DNA of 64,000 bases from Pegea sp. RAD2-039 (Eukaryota > Chordata > Thaliacea > Salpida > Salpidae), in contig JAQGEQ010000332.1 in the NCBI GenBank assembly GCA_034620365.1, forward strand, positions 699,097-763,096, read 5' to 3'. Position 1 is the stretch's first letter. The number at the start of each line of letters is the position of its first letter. Below the pieces are notes generated by a model, which worked only from the letters and a program-made list of their open reading frames with translations, did not search any database and was not told the origin of the DNA. Shown one piece after another: positions 34,516 to 48,147 of the stretch. The translations under genes were made by a program, and so were the position numbers.

Positions 34516-35534
34516 TCGAATAATGACATTCGTGTTTTGCTCTACCATGACAATTTGATTCAAAATGCACATGATTAAGTAAGTTATTGATTACCAATCA
34601 TTAGTAGACAACAACATTTTCTACTTGGAGACTTAATTTAATCACTTGGTTTGAAACAACTATAAGCTGTGACATTTTATCTGTTTTTGATCGATTGACA
34701 GCTTTTACTTAGACATTTAGATCAAATCAAATTCTATCTCACCATTAAATTTTTAAAATCAAATTAATGTTTTACAAGGAGAACATTAAAGATTTTAAAG
34801 TCAAAAGTGATAACAATAAATGAAACAGAAACTACGATCAGATAAAGTTAAAATCCTAAGAATTAAAGAAATCACAGAAAGATTACTGTGGTTAAAAATG
34901 AATCTTCATAACGACCATATACATCGTTGAACCATACCAAAATCAAGTAGAAATCAGATACATACATGGAAGTCAAATTGAAGTTTATCCATCATCTTCT
35001 TGAGGTTGTTTTTTCTTCAAGGGACATAAAGATATTTATATTGATTTCATTTAAAACACAATATTATGTTTAACAATAATAATTATATGAAATATTTGTT
35101 GGTAGTTTAATAATTCTGGAAATAGACTATCTTCTCCTATCTCACTCATAACTTAGTATCTGAAGTCAGCAATTGTTTGAAGAGTCACGTGTTCTTGTGC
35201 TAAGACGGTTTATCTTGAACTGTAACATTATTATTATTTATAAAATGATTTATCCTTAAGTCAAGAGGGTCGTCGAGTTGTAAGTTAAAAATAAACTTAT
35301 TAAGACAATAAAAAGGATTGTTTATTAATTTAAGTAGTCTTTTTTCACAACATAAATAAACAATATTCAGGAAAAACTAACATAAAATAATTAATCTTGT
35401 AATTAATTTTAGCAAATACTTCAATAAAAACTCATTGATTCAGATTTTACCAAATAGCAAAAAAAATTGAAAATTTATGTTTCTAAGAGCATATTGTAGC
35501 ATTGTACATCGTTAAATTGATTTAATCGCTAAAA

Positions 35535-35711
35535 TTACGTCATCGCTCACAGATGTTAGACTTCGTTTGGTGGATATATACGTCAATTTTGGCACAGAAG
35601 GAAAGCTATTGGCTCAGTAAGTTCAATAGAGGCACTTTTGATAATTTGGAGATGCAACATGCATCGATACTTAACTAATTATCTCTCGGAGACAGATGCA
35701 GACTGTTTCAG
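35535..35711 (-). promoter_or_regulatory. TATA module, subtype alpha
   Basis: CRE 35535-35542; 'cgtttggtggatatatacgtc' near 35570. Confidence 0.4.
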
Positions 35712-35838
35712 AGAGAAATAAATCTTGATGTCTGCATATTTTTGAAATTAAGTTGTAAACCGAAATAAATGAACTATTCTACATTTTGTTTTCAAATTTA
35801 AAACGTTTGCTAACTTCAAACGCCGCTGCTGTATATGA

Positions 35839-35846
35839 TTACGTCA
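35839..35846. promoter_or_regulatory. CRE-like TTACGTCA, module B
   Basis: U1 retains this module, whereas the same place in U2 (44232) and U3 (51645) shows a shared small deletion removing it. Confidence 0.4.
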
Positions 35847-36854
35847 TCGAATAATGACATTCGTAGTTTGCTTTACCATGACAAATTGAATCAAATTTAA
35901 CCATCCTTGAGTTTGTTTTTTTTTCTCACTTCATCAGATGTTATGTTATTGTACATCTCTTTTCTACTTTCTTATTGCGCTTATTAAAAATGGAAAGTTT
36001 AATCAAAAGGATGTTTGACGTTTAGCAGCTAACTGAGAACTTTGACACGTTAGAACATTGTGACATCAAACTAGCTTCTATAAACCTAGGCAACTGCTGT
36101 GACTATTAACACGTTAATGACGTAAAGTACTTTTCGGAAGTGGTACATCTATTCAATAATTAATTTTCAAATTTTCAAAATTAAGAAGTATTTTGACATT
36201 ATTAACTGCGATAGATTAATTGGTGAAGTATTTTTTAGATAAGGTAAATCGAAGAAAAAAAATTTATTTGAATACATTCGAATTTTGTGAAAAGTTCAAT
36301 GAACTTGAAAGATTGGGCAATTTTACCGGTTTCAAAAACTTTAGCTGTAAGTATAATATACTTAAACCATTTTTTTATATGTGACAGTGTGTTTTGTTCT
36401 TCACTGTTTTACTTTTGACTGAATAACCTTCAACGTCTTACCAATGTTTCCTTTTTTTATGACTGCTTTTGAACTTTTAAGTAATCATTGGAAAGAAACT
36501 TTATATTTGACATGAGGTCTGGCATACTTTTTTTCACTCAAAAACTAATCTTTGTATTTATTTTCAAAGTCAATCTTAGAAATAGAAATACACAGTTGTT
36601 GATATTTTTTGGATAATATGAAATTTTAGAATTAAATAAACAAATTTAAATCCGAGAAAACATTACCATTGCCAAAATGATTCTTCTGTAAGCAATCTTA
36701 AAACAATTACATTTTCTTATAAAAAAATTGCATTTTGCAATCCTTTAAAATTTAAGAATATGACATCCGGCAAAAAGGTAACATACGATCAGCTATCATC
36801 AATAGATAATAGAAAGGGAAATACTTTTTTTATATACATAAATGTGAATATTGA

Positions 36855-36939
36855 AAATGTCTCCACCTGGGCTCGAACCCGGTACTTCCAAGCTAGAAGT
36901 ACTTTGTAGCTAGGTGTAGTAACCGCTTCGCCGCCAAGC
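36855..36939 (-). mobile_element. SINE head with internal deletion, U1
   Basis: The tRNA-like part is intact ('ggcggcgaagcggttactac' on the minus strand, B box in 'gggttcgagccc'). The tail block 'ggcaccctcc...gagaatgtgtc' is deleted, leaving 'atgtgaatattgaaaatgtctcc'. The deletion is identical in U2. A 61-codon frame starting in the SINE edge is an accident of the junction. Confidence 0.8.
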
Positions 36940-38457
36940 ATGAATTTTGAAAATGTTAAAGGATATATATTTTTAACAACATTTGCTGATATAATTGCAG
37001 AGCCAAAAGAACTTTTTTTTATTAATAACCCTAGTAAAGAAATTTGGAAAAGTAGTATTATATTTCTAAATTATTTTTACAATTCTTTCAGTTATTGGTT
37101 TTGCCTCTTGTACGTAGTTATGTGAATTTAATTTTACACGTTTGATGCTTATAGAACATAAAAGACATTAACATTAGTCAATTTTTATTTTAGTTTTGTA
37201 AATATAAAGATAAAGAAATCCCAAAACTATTTTGCTAGAGGTTTGAGAATCAGATAAACCAAAGCCCAAGTTTTGCGAAAACTTTTTCAAACTTTATCAG
37301 GATGTTAATAATAGATAAATTAATTATTTATTAACATTAACGTAAATGTTTAAAAAGAGCATGATAACAAGGAACTTTTATTACTACAATTGTGACCTCA
37401 AAGTTGTCAGAGTAACAAAGCACATGTTTTTATATCAAAGTATATCAGAAATTATTTGTTGACTGCAAAATTTTTCAAACTGATTTTAAAAAACAGGTTG
37501 AAATTTATGAAAAAGACATGTATTTATAAGGAAACTTTCTTATTTTTTTAGAATATCTGTGTTGATCATTAACGTTTGTTAAACATGGCCCCTTGGCATT
37601 GGTTATGTTACAATCAACTTTTTTACCTCATTTTTATTTAGATAAAATGAATGGTAGGTCATGTTCAAACAAAAGTGCAAAATAAAATCGAATTATTTGT
37701 ATAATACTTGATGAATTTACCTGTAAAACTTGTAAATGATACTACGTCGCAGAAAGGTACACTATGTTTGCTAGTTAATAGAATTATAAATGCACACAAT
37801 ACCAAGATGCAGACACCAGAGCCTCATAGGAGTGATTTAATAGATAACAAATTAATATATAATAAATTGATCTTTGATTTCTTTTAGTTAAACATCAAAC
37901 TAAGCCCAACTTTGTTAAACAGCATAAAATAAAGTAAAATTAACTAAGTAAAAAGATTCTTGATTTAAAATCTGTTAAATGAAATTTTTCTGTGAAAGGT
38001 TCTTTCCCTACTTGCTCAATGGTGAAAGCGTCTGTAGGCAGCTTTTTAAACATTTATGATATCATTAGCATATTATATTTAAATGTTATATTAAAGTAAA
38101 CAACTTTCTAAATTTAGTGAAATGTTCTATCTTGTGAAATTTGTTTCAATTATCCAATCTCTAATGTAGAATTTTTATAAACTGATAATTAACTTTCAAC
38201 AAACTTATTAAAACAAGTAAAGTAGGTTTTCTACTAATATAAATAGTCTTTTTTTAAAACAAAAACAAACAATTTTCTACAAAAATTAACTTAAAAAAAT
38301 TAATCGTCTAAACAATTTTAGCAAATAACTCACTATACTTCATGATTTCAACTTGATTCAGATTTTACCAATAGGATAAAAAAAAATTGATGAATTTTCT
38401 TTGTAAAATAATATAGTAGCATTGTACATTGTTGAATTCAGTAAATGGCTAAAAGTA

Positions 38458-38622
38458 ACTTTTTACAACTCACAAATTTTAGACTTGGTTTGTTCTATAT
38501 ATACGCTATCTTTGCTACAAACGAATATGCTCATTAAATATAGCATCATCATTTTTGGTAATTTTGAAGATGCAACTTGCATCGATGCTTAACTATGAAT
38601 CTCTAGGAAACAGGTAGAGACT
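38458..38622 (-). promoter_or_regulatory. TATA module, subtype beta
   Basis: 'ctatatatacgctatctttgc' near 38500, 'gatgcaacttgcatcgat' near 38568; no CRE. Confidence 0.4.
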
Positions 38623-38751
38623 GTTTTCGAGATACATAAATCTTAATGTTTGCATATTTTCGAAATTAGACTTTAAAAGAAAATAAGGGAACAATTCACT
38701 AATTTTGAGAATTTAAAAAGATTTTATAGCTTCAAACGGTGCTGTATATTA

Positions 38752-38759
38752 TTACGTCA
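38752..38759. promoter_or_regulatory. CRE-like TTACGTCA, module B
   Basis: In 'tattattacgtcatccaataatgac', at the start of the part unique to U1. Confidence 0.4.
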
Positions 38760-39778
38760 TCCAATAATGACGTTCTAACTTTGCTCTACCATGATTAATC
38801 CAATCAAAATGTACCTCTCTTAGTTTTTTGATTGTTACTATACATTAAACAGCAAATATTTCTACTGGGTATTTTATTTATTTCACTTGGATTTTTTTCA
38901 ACTATAAGCTGTTACTTTGTAACTATTAGTTTTTGATTAACCGGCAGCTTTTACTTAGATATCAAACACAAACCAGATTCAATCTCAGAATCAAACTTTT
39001 AATGTTGCAAATCAAACAAAAGTTGCAAGAAGAAATCATTAAAGATTGATAGATTGGCTAAGAATGTTCATTTTAAGACCTTTGCAGAAACTAAATAAAT
39101 AGTGTAACTAAAATAAGTTAAAATTGATTTTTTGTAATTCCCTTATTTCATTACAAACGGTTATAAAATAATCCGTTGAAATATAGTAAACTGTTGTTGC
39201 GATATTTAAAGCTATTATTTTCTCTGGTATGATTAAAGATAGAAGCTTAATTATTAAATACGTTTTAATATTTTGTCTCTATCTGTTGACCATTTTAAAT
39301 CGAATCATTTGATGAGCATATTAATATACTATTACACTTCTTAAAGTATACAACTCAACCATTCTATACTCAAGTAAGACATCGATAGTAATAAAATAGT
39401 ATTTTTCTGTCTAGACCAAATCATTTTAATTTATCTGGAAAAGGATTAGGAAATGTTTTAATCAAGATTCAACTGTTTTTTTAAATAAGATAGATTTTAT
39501 ACTTCTTCTAAAGATAAGAAAATTTCAAAATGGTCATCGTCATCTGCTCTTATCACATTATCATTATAAACTTAATCACATGTTATACGAGGTCAAACAT
39601 ATCAATAAACTAGCTCTGATTTAAAATATCACTATCAACAAAACTTACGTGAAAAAAAAACTAGTGGCTAAAATGATACTCGTTAGATTACTCTTAAAAG
39701 TCATCTTTTCGTTCAATGCTATGTTATGTTATTTTACATCTCTTTTCTACTTGCTTTTCTGCTTTTTTAAAATGTAAA

Positions 39779-39932
39779 GTTTCATCAAAAGGACGTCTGT
39801 GGCTCAGCAGCTAACTGAGTATTTTGACACGTTAGAACAACATGACATCAAACTAGCCTCTATACACCTAAGCACCTGCTGCGACTTATAATAGAATTGT
39901 AACATAAAGTACTTTCCAGAACTGGTTCATCT
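39779..39932 (+). other. Highly conserved island, U1
   Basis: Plus-strand orientation with TGGCTCAGCAG and 'actggttcatct' kept. Directly follows the U1-specific insertion. Confidence 0.5.
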
Positions 39933-40737
39933 ATTTAATAATTAAGTTTCAAATTTCATTAAATAAGAAGTATTTTGAAATTATTAAATCCGATAGTTTA
40001 GAGAAGTTTGAAAAGAACCTTTTACAGAACAATTTAATTTATTTAAATGTAATACAAAAAGAATTTAAAAAAATAAGTATAATCTAACTTTTGTCAAACA
40101 TAATTATTTTGTTGATTTAATTTTCATGTCTTTTTGTCAAATTCTGTCTTAGATTGACTTGTTAATGTCATCAAATACCAATAACGCCGATAATATATGC
40201 CAATACACTAAAGATGTGATGTCACAATCACTATCAGCGAAAATTAAGCGCTTTAGGGATCTCCTAACCTGCTACTGCTCATAAAATTTCAAAACAAGAT
40301 TAATATCAAAATACACTTGATAGTGCACAAACAGATGTTCCTCAAGAATTTTTAAAAGTATGCAGCCATATTCAATTTCAGCATCAAAGTTTTGATATTT
40401 AAAATAAAATTAATGTTACCCAACGAAAAAATAGATTAAAAAAGTCAAAAGTGACAGCAATAATTGAAACAAAAACTAAGATTAACCAAAGTTATACTCC
40501 TGAGAATAAAAAAATAAAAAAAAAAATTGTGGTTAGAAAAAAGTCTTCATCGAATTCATTTAGACAGTTGAGCCATGGCAGAAGCAAGTAGAATTCATAT
40601 GCAAATAAAGAAGACAAATGAAATCCATCATGCTTTTTGGGTTCTTAGTGATTCTTCCAAGGCATATAAAGGTAATCTTGTAGATTTCTTTTGAAACAAA
40701 CGTAGTGTTTCAGTTCAAAAGTTTCAGTTGAAAAATA

Positions 40738-41108
40738 TCATCTTCTCCTAGCTCACTCACAACTTAGTGTCAAGCAATCTGCAATTGTTAGATGAGTCAA
40801 GTAGTCAAATGCTAAAATACCTTACCTGGAAATGAAATATTTGAAGCTGACATCTTTCTGCAAGCAATGATGCAGAACGTCAGCACGATTTTAATAAGTT
40901 TTGCTTTGTACATGTTTTTTGTCATTACTACATCAAAAAAACTTACAACTCGACGACCCTCTTGACTTAAGGATAAATCATTTTATAAATAATAATAATG
41001 ATACAGTTCAAGATAAACCGTCTTAGCACAAGAACACGTGACTCTTCAAACAATTGCTGACTTCAGATACTAAGTTATGAGTGAGATAGGAGAAGATAGT
41101 CTATTTCC
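40738..41108. repeat. Fold-back hairpin, U1
   Basis: Arms about 40738-40806 and 41038-41108, marking the R-to-F switch in U1. Confidence 0.7.
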
Positions 41109-41710
41109 AGAATTATTAAACTACCAACAAATATTTCATATAATTATTATTGTTAAACACAATATTATGTTTTAATTGAAATCAATAAAACTATCTTTAT
41201 GTCCCTTGAAGAAAAAACAACCTCAAGAAGATGATGGATAAACTTCAATTTGACTTCCATGTATGTATCTGATTTCTACTTGATTTTGGTATGGTTCAAC
41301 GATGTATATGGTCGTTATGAAGATTCATTTTTAACCACAGTAACCTTTCTGTGATTTCTTTAATTCTTAGGATTTTAACTTTATCTGATCGTAGTTTCTG
41401 TTTCATTTATTGTTATCACTTTTGACTTAAAAATCTTTAATGTTCTCCTTGTAAAACATTAATTTGATTTTAAAAATTTAATGGTGAGATAGAATTTGAT
41501 TTGATCTAAATGTCTAAGTAAAAGCTGTCAATCAATCAAAAACAGATAAAATGTCACAGCTTATAGTTGTTTCAAACCAAGTGATTAAATTAAGTCTCCA
41601 AGTAGAAAATGTTGTTGTCTACTAATGATTGGTAATCAATAACTTACTTAATCATGTGCATTTTGAATCAAATTGTCATGGTAGAGCAAAACACGAATGT
41701 CATTATTCGA

Positions 41711-41718
41711 TGACGTAA
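41711..41718. promoter_or_regulatory. CRE-like TGACGTAA, module B
   Basis: In 'cattattcgatgacgtaatcatatacagcagcgg', F part of U1. Confidence 0.4.
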
Positions 41719-41847
41719 TCATATACAGCAGCGGCGTTTGAAGTTAGGAAATGTTTTAAATTTTAAAACAAAATGTGGAATAGTTCATTTATTTCGGTTT
41801 ACAATTTAATTTCAAAAATATGCAGACATCAAGATTTATTTCTCTCT

Positions 41848-42022
41848 GAAACAGTCTGCATCTGTCTCCGAGAGATAATTAGTTAAGTATCGATGCATGT
41901 TGCATCTCCAAATTATCAAAAGTGCTTCTATTGAACTTACTGAGCCAATAGCTTACCTTCTGTGCCAAAATTGACGTATATATCCACCAAACGAAGTCTA
42001 ACATTTGTGAGCGATGACGTAA
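41848..42022 (+). promoter_or_regulatory. TATA module, subtype alpha
   Basis: CRE 42015-42022, followed by 'ttctagcgatt' (a change from the usual 'ttttagcgatt'). Confidence 0.4.
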
Positions 42023-42500
42023 TTCTAGCGATTAAATCAATTTAACGATGTACAATGCTACAATATGCTCTTAGAAACATAAATTTTCAATTTTTTTTGC
42101 TATTTGGTAAAATCTGAATCAATGAGTTTTTATTAAGGTATTTGATAAAATTAATTACAAGATTAATTATTTTATGTTAGTTTTTCCTGAATATTGTTTA
42201 TTTATGTTGTGAAAAAAGAGTACTTAGATTAATAAACAATCCTTTTTTTGGTCTTAATAAGTTTATTTGAAGTTTTTTATCAGTTTATAAACATTTTATG
42301 TAAGAGATTGAATCATTAAAACAAATTCTAAAAGCTAAAACATTTCAGTAAATTTATAAATCTCTTTTCTTCAATATAACAATTAAATATAATAAGCTTA
42401 TGATATCATAAACCTTTGAAAAACTGCCTAAAACATTGTTTCTATTGAGCAAGTTTGATTAAAACTTTTTGCAGAACAATTTAATTTCATTAACTGTTAA

Positions 42501-42722
42501 TGCAAAACGATTTTAAAAAGAATAGATTTAATCTTACTTTTGTCAAGCAAAATTATTTTGTTAAATTTGGTGTTTTATTTTCTTGTCTTTTTCTAAAATC
42601 ATTTTATGCAAAATTCTTTCTCAGCTTGACTTGCTAATGTCATCAAATAATAAAATAACCGAAAATGCACGCCTATGCATTGAAGTTGTGACGTCACGAT
42701 CACTAAAAGTGGAAAATTAAGC
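42501..42722 (+). pseudogene. 73-codon segment C frame, broken in U1
   Basis: Same sequence as the intact copies but with one T missing in 'aaaatcattttatgcaaaatt' (others have 'catttttatgc'), which shifts the frame. Full CRE at 42689-42696. Confidence 0.5.
42689..42696. promoter_or_regulatory. Full CRE-like octamer TGACGTCA (segment C)
   Basis: Retained although the surrounding frame is broken in this copy. Confidence 0.4.
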
Positions 42723-43938
42723 GCTGTATCATTCGCCTAACCTGCTAGGTCTCATAGCAATTGAAAAAAAAAGATTAATATCAGAATTCAATTGATAGTG
42801 CACTAATAAATGTTGCACAGGAATTTGTGAAAAGTAAACTGAACAGTAAGACGAGTAAACAAATTTATGCATTTTAACTGTACTGTAATATTCTATTCTC
42901 TATTAAATATGACAAAAACCAAAGTAATTGTTTTAAATAATATTATATTCGTTTGGTTTCAAACAATCTTTTAGTTTGATAAGCAAAATTGTTTCAAAAA
43001 ATGTTTATTTCTACACTATAATATTTTTTTTTAAAATTTAATTCTTACTAATACTGCTTTAAATTTAAGATTTAAAAAAAGTATTTTAACAACTTTTAAA
43101 ACGTTTAATGAAGTCTTAGACAAAACATTGAGTGTTTTTTAATACGAAATGTTGAAAAAGTTAAAGCTGCAGAGTTTTTTATCAGAAACTTTAAATAAAA
43201 ATTAAGTAAATTAAATTATTTAACACATTTATTTTGTCACATAAAAAGCTGGGAAATAACTTCAGTAAAAATGATAACTAGATATGATTTATACTCTTAA
43301 AGTAAAAGTTATTAGGGTTACCCTTTAGAAATAAAATATTAACATTTTTTCTTAATTAGGTTTACCAAAAAGTTATGTTACAACGTTTTTTTTAATTCTT
43401 ATTCCTTACTTTAAACACTTTCTGCAAAAAACATTTCTAATTTTGCTTAGTTGTTATTAAGAAAGTATACATTTTTATATTTTATCTATATTTATATTTT
43501 GTTTAACTTTTTCGTTATTTTTATTTCTGATGTTGATTTAGTTACAATCACTGTATTAGCACTACAAAAATAACATTATATCAAAGAAAAGAAATTTAAA
43601 AATTTACTCAAATGTTTTATCTTTTAAAATTTATTTCAATGATTTAATCTCTTTCATAAAATGTTTATAAACTGATAAATAACTTTGAATTTTGAATAAA
43701 CTTATTAAAACCATAACAAAGGATTTTTTACTAATTAAAGTAGTTTTTTTTCACAACATAATTAAACAATATTCAGAAAAAACTAACATTAAATAAATAA
43801 TCTTGTAAACAATTTTAGCCAAATCCTAACTAAACGCATTGATTCAGATTTTACCAATTAGCAAAAAAAAATGACAATTTATGTTTCTAAGAGCATATTG
43901 TAGCATTGTACATCGTTGAATTGATTTAATCGCTAAAA

Positions 43939-44115
43939 TTACGTCATCGCTCTCAAATGTTATACTTCGTTTGGTGGATATATACGTCAATTTTGGCACA
44001 GAAAGATGGCTATTAGCTCAGTAAGCTCAATAGACGCGCTTTTGATAATTTGGAGATGCAATATGCATCGATAATTAACTAATAGTCTCTCAGAGGCAGA
44101 TGCAGACTGTTTGAG
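43939..44115 (-). promoter_or_regulatory. TATA module, subtype alpha
   Basis: CRE 43939-43946. Has 'ctctcaaatgttatacttcg' where most copies have 'ctcacaaatgttagac'. Confidence 0.4.
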
Positions 44116-45230
44116 AGATAAATAAATCTTGATGTCTGCTTATTTTTGAAATTAAACTGTAAACGGAAATAAATGAACTATTCAAAATTTTTTGTTTAAT
44201 TTAAAATATTTTCTAGCTTCAAACGCTGCTGCTGTGATGACATTCGTAGTTTGCTTTACCATGACAAATTGAATCAAAATATACCTTCCTTGAGTTTGTG
44301 TCTTCTATCACTTCATCAGATGTTATGCTATTGTACATCTCTTTTCTACTTGCTTTTTGCGCTTGTTAAAAATGGAAAGTTTAATCAAAAGGATGTTTGA
44401 CGTTTAGCAGCTAATTGAGAACTTTGACACGTTAGAACATTGTGACATGAAACTAGCTTCTCTAAACCTAGGCAACTGCTGTGACTATTAATACGTTAAT
44501 GACGTAAAGTACTTTTCGGAAGTGGTACATCTATTCAATAATTAACTTTCAAATTTTATAAAATAAGAAGTATTTTGACATTATTAATTGCGATAGATTA
44601 ATTGGTAAAGTATTTTTTAGATAAGGTAAATCGAAGAAGAAAAATTTATTTGAATACATTCGAATTTTATGAAAAGTTCAATGAACTTGAAAGATTGGGC
44701 AATTTTACCGGTTTCAAAAACTTTAGCTGTAAGTATAATATACTTAAACCATTTTTTTATATGTGACAGTTTGTTTTGCTTTCACTGTTTTACTTTTGAC
44801 TGAATAACCTTCAACGTTTTACCAATGTTTCCTTTCTTTATGACTGCTTTTGAACTTTTAAATAATCATTGGAAAGAAACTTTATCTTTGACATGAGGTC
44901 TGGCATACTTTTTTTCACTCAAAAACTAATCTTTGTATTTATTTTCAAAGTCAATCTTAGAAATAGAAATACACAGTTGTTGATATTTTTTGGATAATAT
45001 GAAATTTTAGAATTAAATAAACAAATTTAAATCCGAGAAAACATTATCATTGCCAAAATGATTCTTCTGTAAGCAATCTTATGACAATTACAGTTTCTTA
45101 TGAAAAAATTGCATTTTGAAATCCTTTAAAATTTAAGAATATGACATCCGGCAAAAAGGTAACATACGATCAGCTATCATCAATAGATAATAGAAACGGA
45201 AATACTTTTTTTATATACATAAATGTGAAT

Positions 45231-45320
45231 ATTGAAAATGTCTCCACCTGGGCTCGAACCCGGTACTTCCAAGCTAGAAGTACTTTGTAGCTAGGTGTAG
45301 TAACCGCTTCGCCGCCAAGC
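45231..45320 (-). mobile_element. SINE head with internal deletion, U2
   Basis: Same deletion junction as 36855-36939, so both descend from one deleted SINE. Confidence 0.8.
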
Positions 45321-46845
45321 ATGAATTTTGAAAATGTTAAAGGATATATATTTTTAACAACATTTGCTGATATAATTGCAGAGCCAAAAGAACTTTTTTT
45401 TATTAATAACCCTAGTAAAGAAATTTGGAAAAGTAGTATTATATTTCTAAATTATTTTTACAATTCTTTCAGTTATTGGTTTTGCCTATTGTACGTAGTT
45501 ATGTGAATTTACTTGTTTCACGTTTGATGCTTATAGAACATAAAAGACATTAACATTAGTCAATTTTTATTTTAGTTTTGTAAATATAAAGATAAAGAAA
45601 TCCCAAAACTATTCTGCTAAAGGTTTGAGAATCAGATAAACCAAAGCCCAAGTTTTGCGAAAACTTTGTCAAACTGTATCAGGATGTTAATAATAGATAA
45701 AGTAATTATTTATTAACATAAACGTAATTGTCTAAATAGAACATGATAACAAGGAACTTTTATTACTACAATTGTGACCTCAAAGTTGTCTGAGTAACAA
45801 AGCACATGTTTTTAAATCAAAGTATATCAGAAATTATTTGTTGACTGCAAACTTTTTCAAACTGATTTTAAAAAACTGGTTGAAATTTAAGAAAAAGACA
45901 TGTATTTATAAGGAAACTTTCTTATTTTATCAGAATATCTTTGTTGGTCATTAACGTTTGTTAAACACGGCCCCCTGGTATTGGTGAGGTTAAAATAACT
46001 ACAGTCAACTTTGTTACCTCATTTTTTTTTTAGATAAAATGAATGATATCTCAAACAAAAGTGCAAAATAAAATCGAATTATTTGTATATTACTGGATGA
46101 AGTTGCCTGTAATACTTATAAATGATACTACGTCGCCGAAAGGTACGTTTTATTTGCTAGTTAATAGAATTATAAATGCACACAATACCAAGATGCAGAC
46201 ACCAGAACCTCATAGGAGTGATTTAATATATAACAAATTAATATATAATAAATTGATTTCTGATTTCTTTTAGTTAAACATCAAACTAAACCCAACTTTG
46301 TAAAACAGCATAAAATAAAGTAAAATTAACTAAGTAAAAGGATTATTAAATTAACATATGTTAAATGAAATTTTTCTGTGAAAGGTTCTTTCCCTACTTG
46401 CTCAATGGTGAAAGCCTCTGTAGGCAGCTTTTTAACGTTTAAGATATCATCAACATATTATATTTAAATGTTATATTAAAGTAAACAACTTTCTAAATTT
46501 AGTTAAATATTCTATCTTTAAAAATTTGTTTCAATAATCCAATCTTTAAAGTTGAATTTTTATAAACTGATAATTAACTTTGAACAAACTTATTAAAACC
46601 AGAAAGGTAGGTCTTCGACTAATATAAATAGTCTTTTTTTAAAACAAAAATAAACAATTTTCTGCAAAAATTAACTTAAAAGAATTAATCGTCTAAACAA
46701 TTTTAGCAAATAACTCACTAAACTTCATGATTTCAACTTGATTTAGATTTTACCAATAAGACAAAAAAAAATTTATGATTGTTCTTTGTAAAAGCATATA
46801 GTAGCATTGTACGCTGTTTAATTAAGTAAATGGCTAAAAATAACT

Positions 46846-47012
46846 TTTTAAAACTCACAAATTTTAGACTTGGTTTGTTCTATATATACGCTATCTTTGC
46901 TACAAACGAATATGATCATTAATGATATCATCATCATTATCGGCAATTTTGAAGATGCAACTTGCATCGATGCTTAACTACGAATCTCTAGGAAACAGGT
47001 AGAGACTGTTTT
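46846..47012 (-). promoter_or_regulatory. TATA module, subtype beta
   Basis: 'ctatatatacgctatctttgctac' near 46880; no CRE. Confidence 0.4.
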
Positions 47013-47136
47013 CGAGATACATAAATCTTAATGTTTGCATATTTTCGAAATTAGACTTTAAAAGAAAATAAGGGAACAATTCACCAATTTTGAAAATTTA
47101 AAAAGATTTTATAGCTTCAAACGGTGATGTATATTA

Positions 47137-47144
47137 TTACGTCA
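47137..47144. promoter_or_regulatory. CRE-like TTACGTCA, module B
   Basis: In 'tattattacgtcatccaataatgac'. The conserved island begins about 45 bp further on. Confidence 0.4.
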
Positions 47145-47189
47145 TCCAATAATGACATTTTAACTTTGCAATGTAACTCTAAAATGTAA

Positions 47190-47344
47190 AGTTTCATCAA
47201 AAGGACGTCTGTGGCTCAGCAGCTAATTGAGTATTTTGACACGTTAGAACAACATGACATCAAACTAGCCTCTATACACCTAAGCACCTGCTGCGACTTA
47301 TAATAGAATCGTAACATAAAGTACTTTCCAGAACTGGTTCATCT
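47190..47344 (+). other. Highly conserved island, U2
   Basis: Keeps the A-box-like TGGCTCAGCAG near 47213 and GGTTCATCT near 47336, and the 'STCCDL' peptide. Confidence 0.5.
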
Positions 47345-47917
47345 CTTCAATAGTTAAGTTTCAAATTTCATTAAATAAGAAGTATTTTGAAATTATTAAA
47401 TCCGATAGTTTAGAGAAGTTTGAAAAGAACCTTTTACAGAACAATTTATTTATTTAAATGTAATACAAAAAGAATTTAAAAAAATAAGTATAATCTAACT
47501 TTTGTCAAACATAATTATTTTGTTGATTTAATTTTCATGTCTTTTTGTCAAATTCTGTCTTAGATTGACTTGCTAATGTCATCAAATACCAATAACGCCG
47601 ATAATATATGCCAATACACTAAAGATGTGATGTCACAATCACTATAAGCGAAAATTAAGCGCTTTAGGGATCTCCTAACCTGCTACTGCTCATAAAATTT
47701 CAAAACAAGATTAATATCAAAATACACTTGATAGTGCACAAACAGATGTTCCTCAAGAATTTTTAAAAGTATGCAGCCATAATCAATTTCAGCATCAAAG
47801 TTTTGATATTTAAAATAAAATTAATGTTACCCAACGAAAAAATAGATTAAAAAAGTCAAAAGTGACAGCAATAATTGAAACAAAAACTAAGATTAACCAA
47901 AGTTATACTCCTAAGAA

Positions 47918-47938
47918 TAAAAAAAAAAAAAAAAAAAA
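47918..47938. repeat. Poly-A run
   Basis: About 20 A just before 'ttgtggttag', the inverse of the T run at 22124-22143. In U1 and U3 the run is interrupted by a T. Confidence 0.8.
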
Positions 47939-48147
47939 TTGTGGTTAGAAAAAAGTCTTCATCGATATCATTTAGACAGTTGAGCCATGGCAGAAGCAAG
48001 TAGAATTCATATGCAAATAAAGAAGACAAATGAAATCCTTTATGCTTTTTGGGTTCTTAGTGATTCTTCCAAGGCATATAAAGGTAATCTTGTAGATTTT
48101 TTTTGAAACAAACGTAGTGTTTCAGTTCAAAAGTTTCAGTTGAAAAA

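Larger units (their letters stand above)
27111..35285 (+). repeat. Left arm of long inverted repeat 2 (at least 8.2 kb)
   Basis: Reverse-complement partner of 55818-64000, with position sums near 91,100-91,112. Examples: 27111 'tgcattaaataatattat' pairs with the last bases of the window, 30603-30797 with 60315-60509, and 32529-32744 with 58367-58582. The outer end is set only by the window limit. The inner end, 35285, is a sharp breakpoint ('gagttgtaagtt' then 'aaaaataaac'). Confidence 0.9.
31268..35285 (+). repeat. Direct copy of 17681-21716
   Basis: Colinear in the same orientation at an offset of about 13,570-13,585 bp: 18944 corresponds to 32529, 19931 to 33505. Differences are scattered. 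The left boundary coincides with 'tcttaatgatgtttttctgag'. The right boundary at 35285 truncates the fold-back, leaving only its left arm at about 35129-35195. Confidence 0.88.
35286..43578. repeat. Tandem unit U1 (about 8.3 kb)
   Basis: First of three head-to-tail units: R part to about 40980, F part after. It is colinear with U2 (for example 36940 with 45321) except for an extra stretch of about 0.95 kb at roughly 38790-39750. The extra stretch is a second CRE neighbourhood plus part of the D' segment seen at 29640-30640. Without it, the unit length matches U2. Confidence 0.85.

Noticed and set aside
36940..37125. 61-codon frames at 36940 and 45321
   Set aside because: The start codon is created at the edge of a deleted SINE, and the two copies are recent duplicates; the homologous sequence at 52800 lacks the frame.
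45321..46273. 76-codon frame at 46043 as a gene
   Set aside because: It reads across the CxxC relic region in the wrong strand and frame and is absent from U1 and U3.
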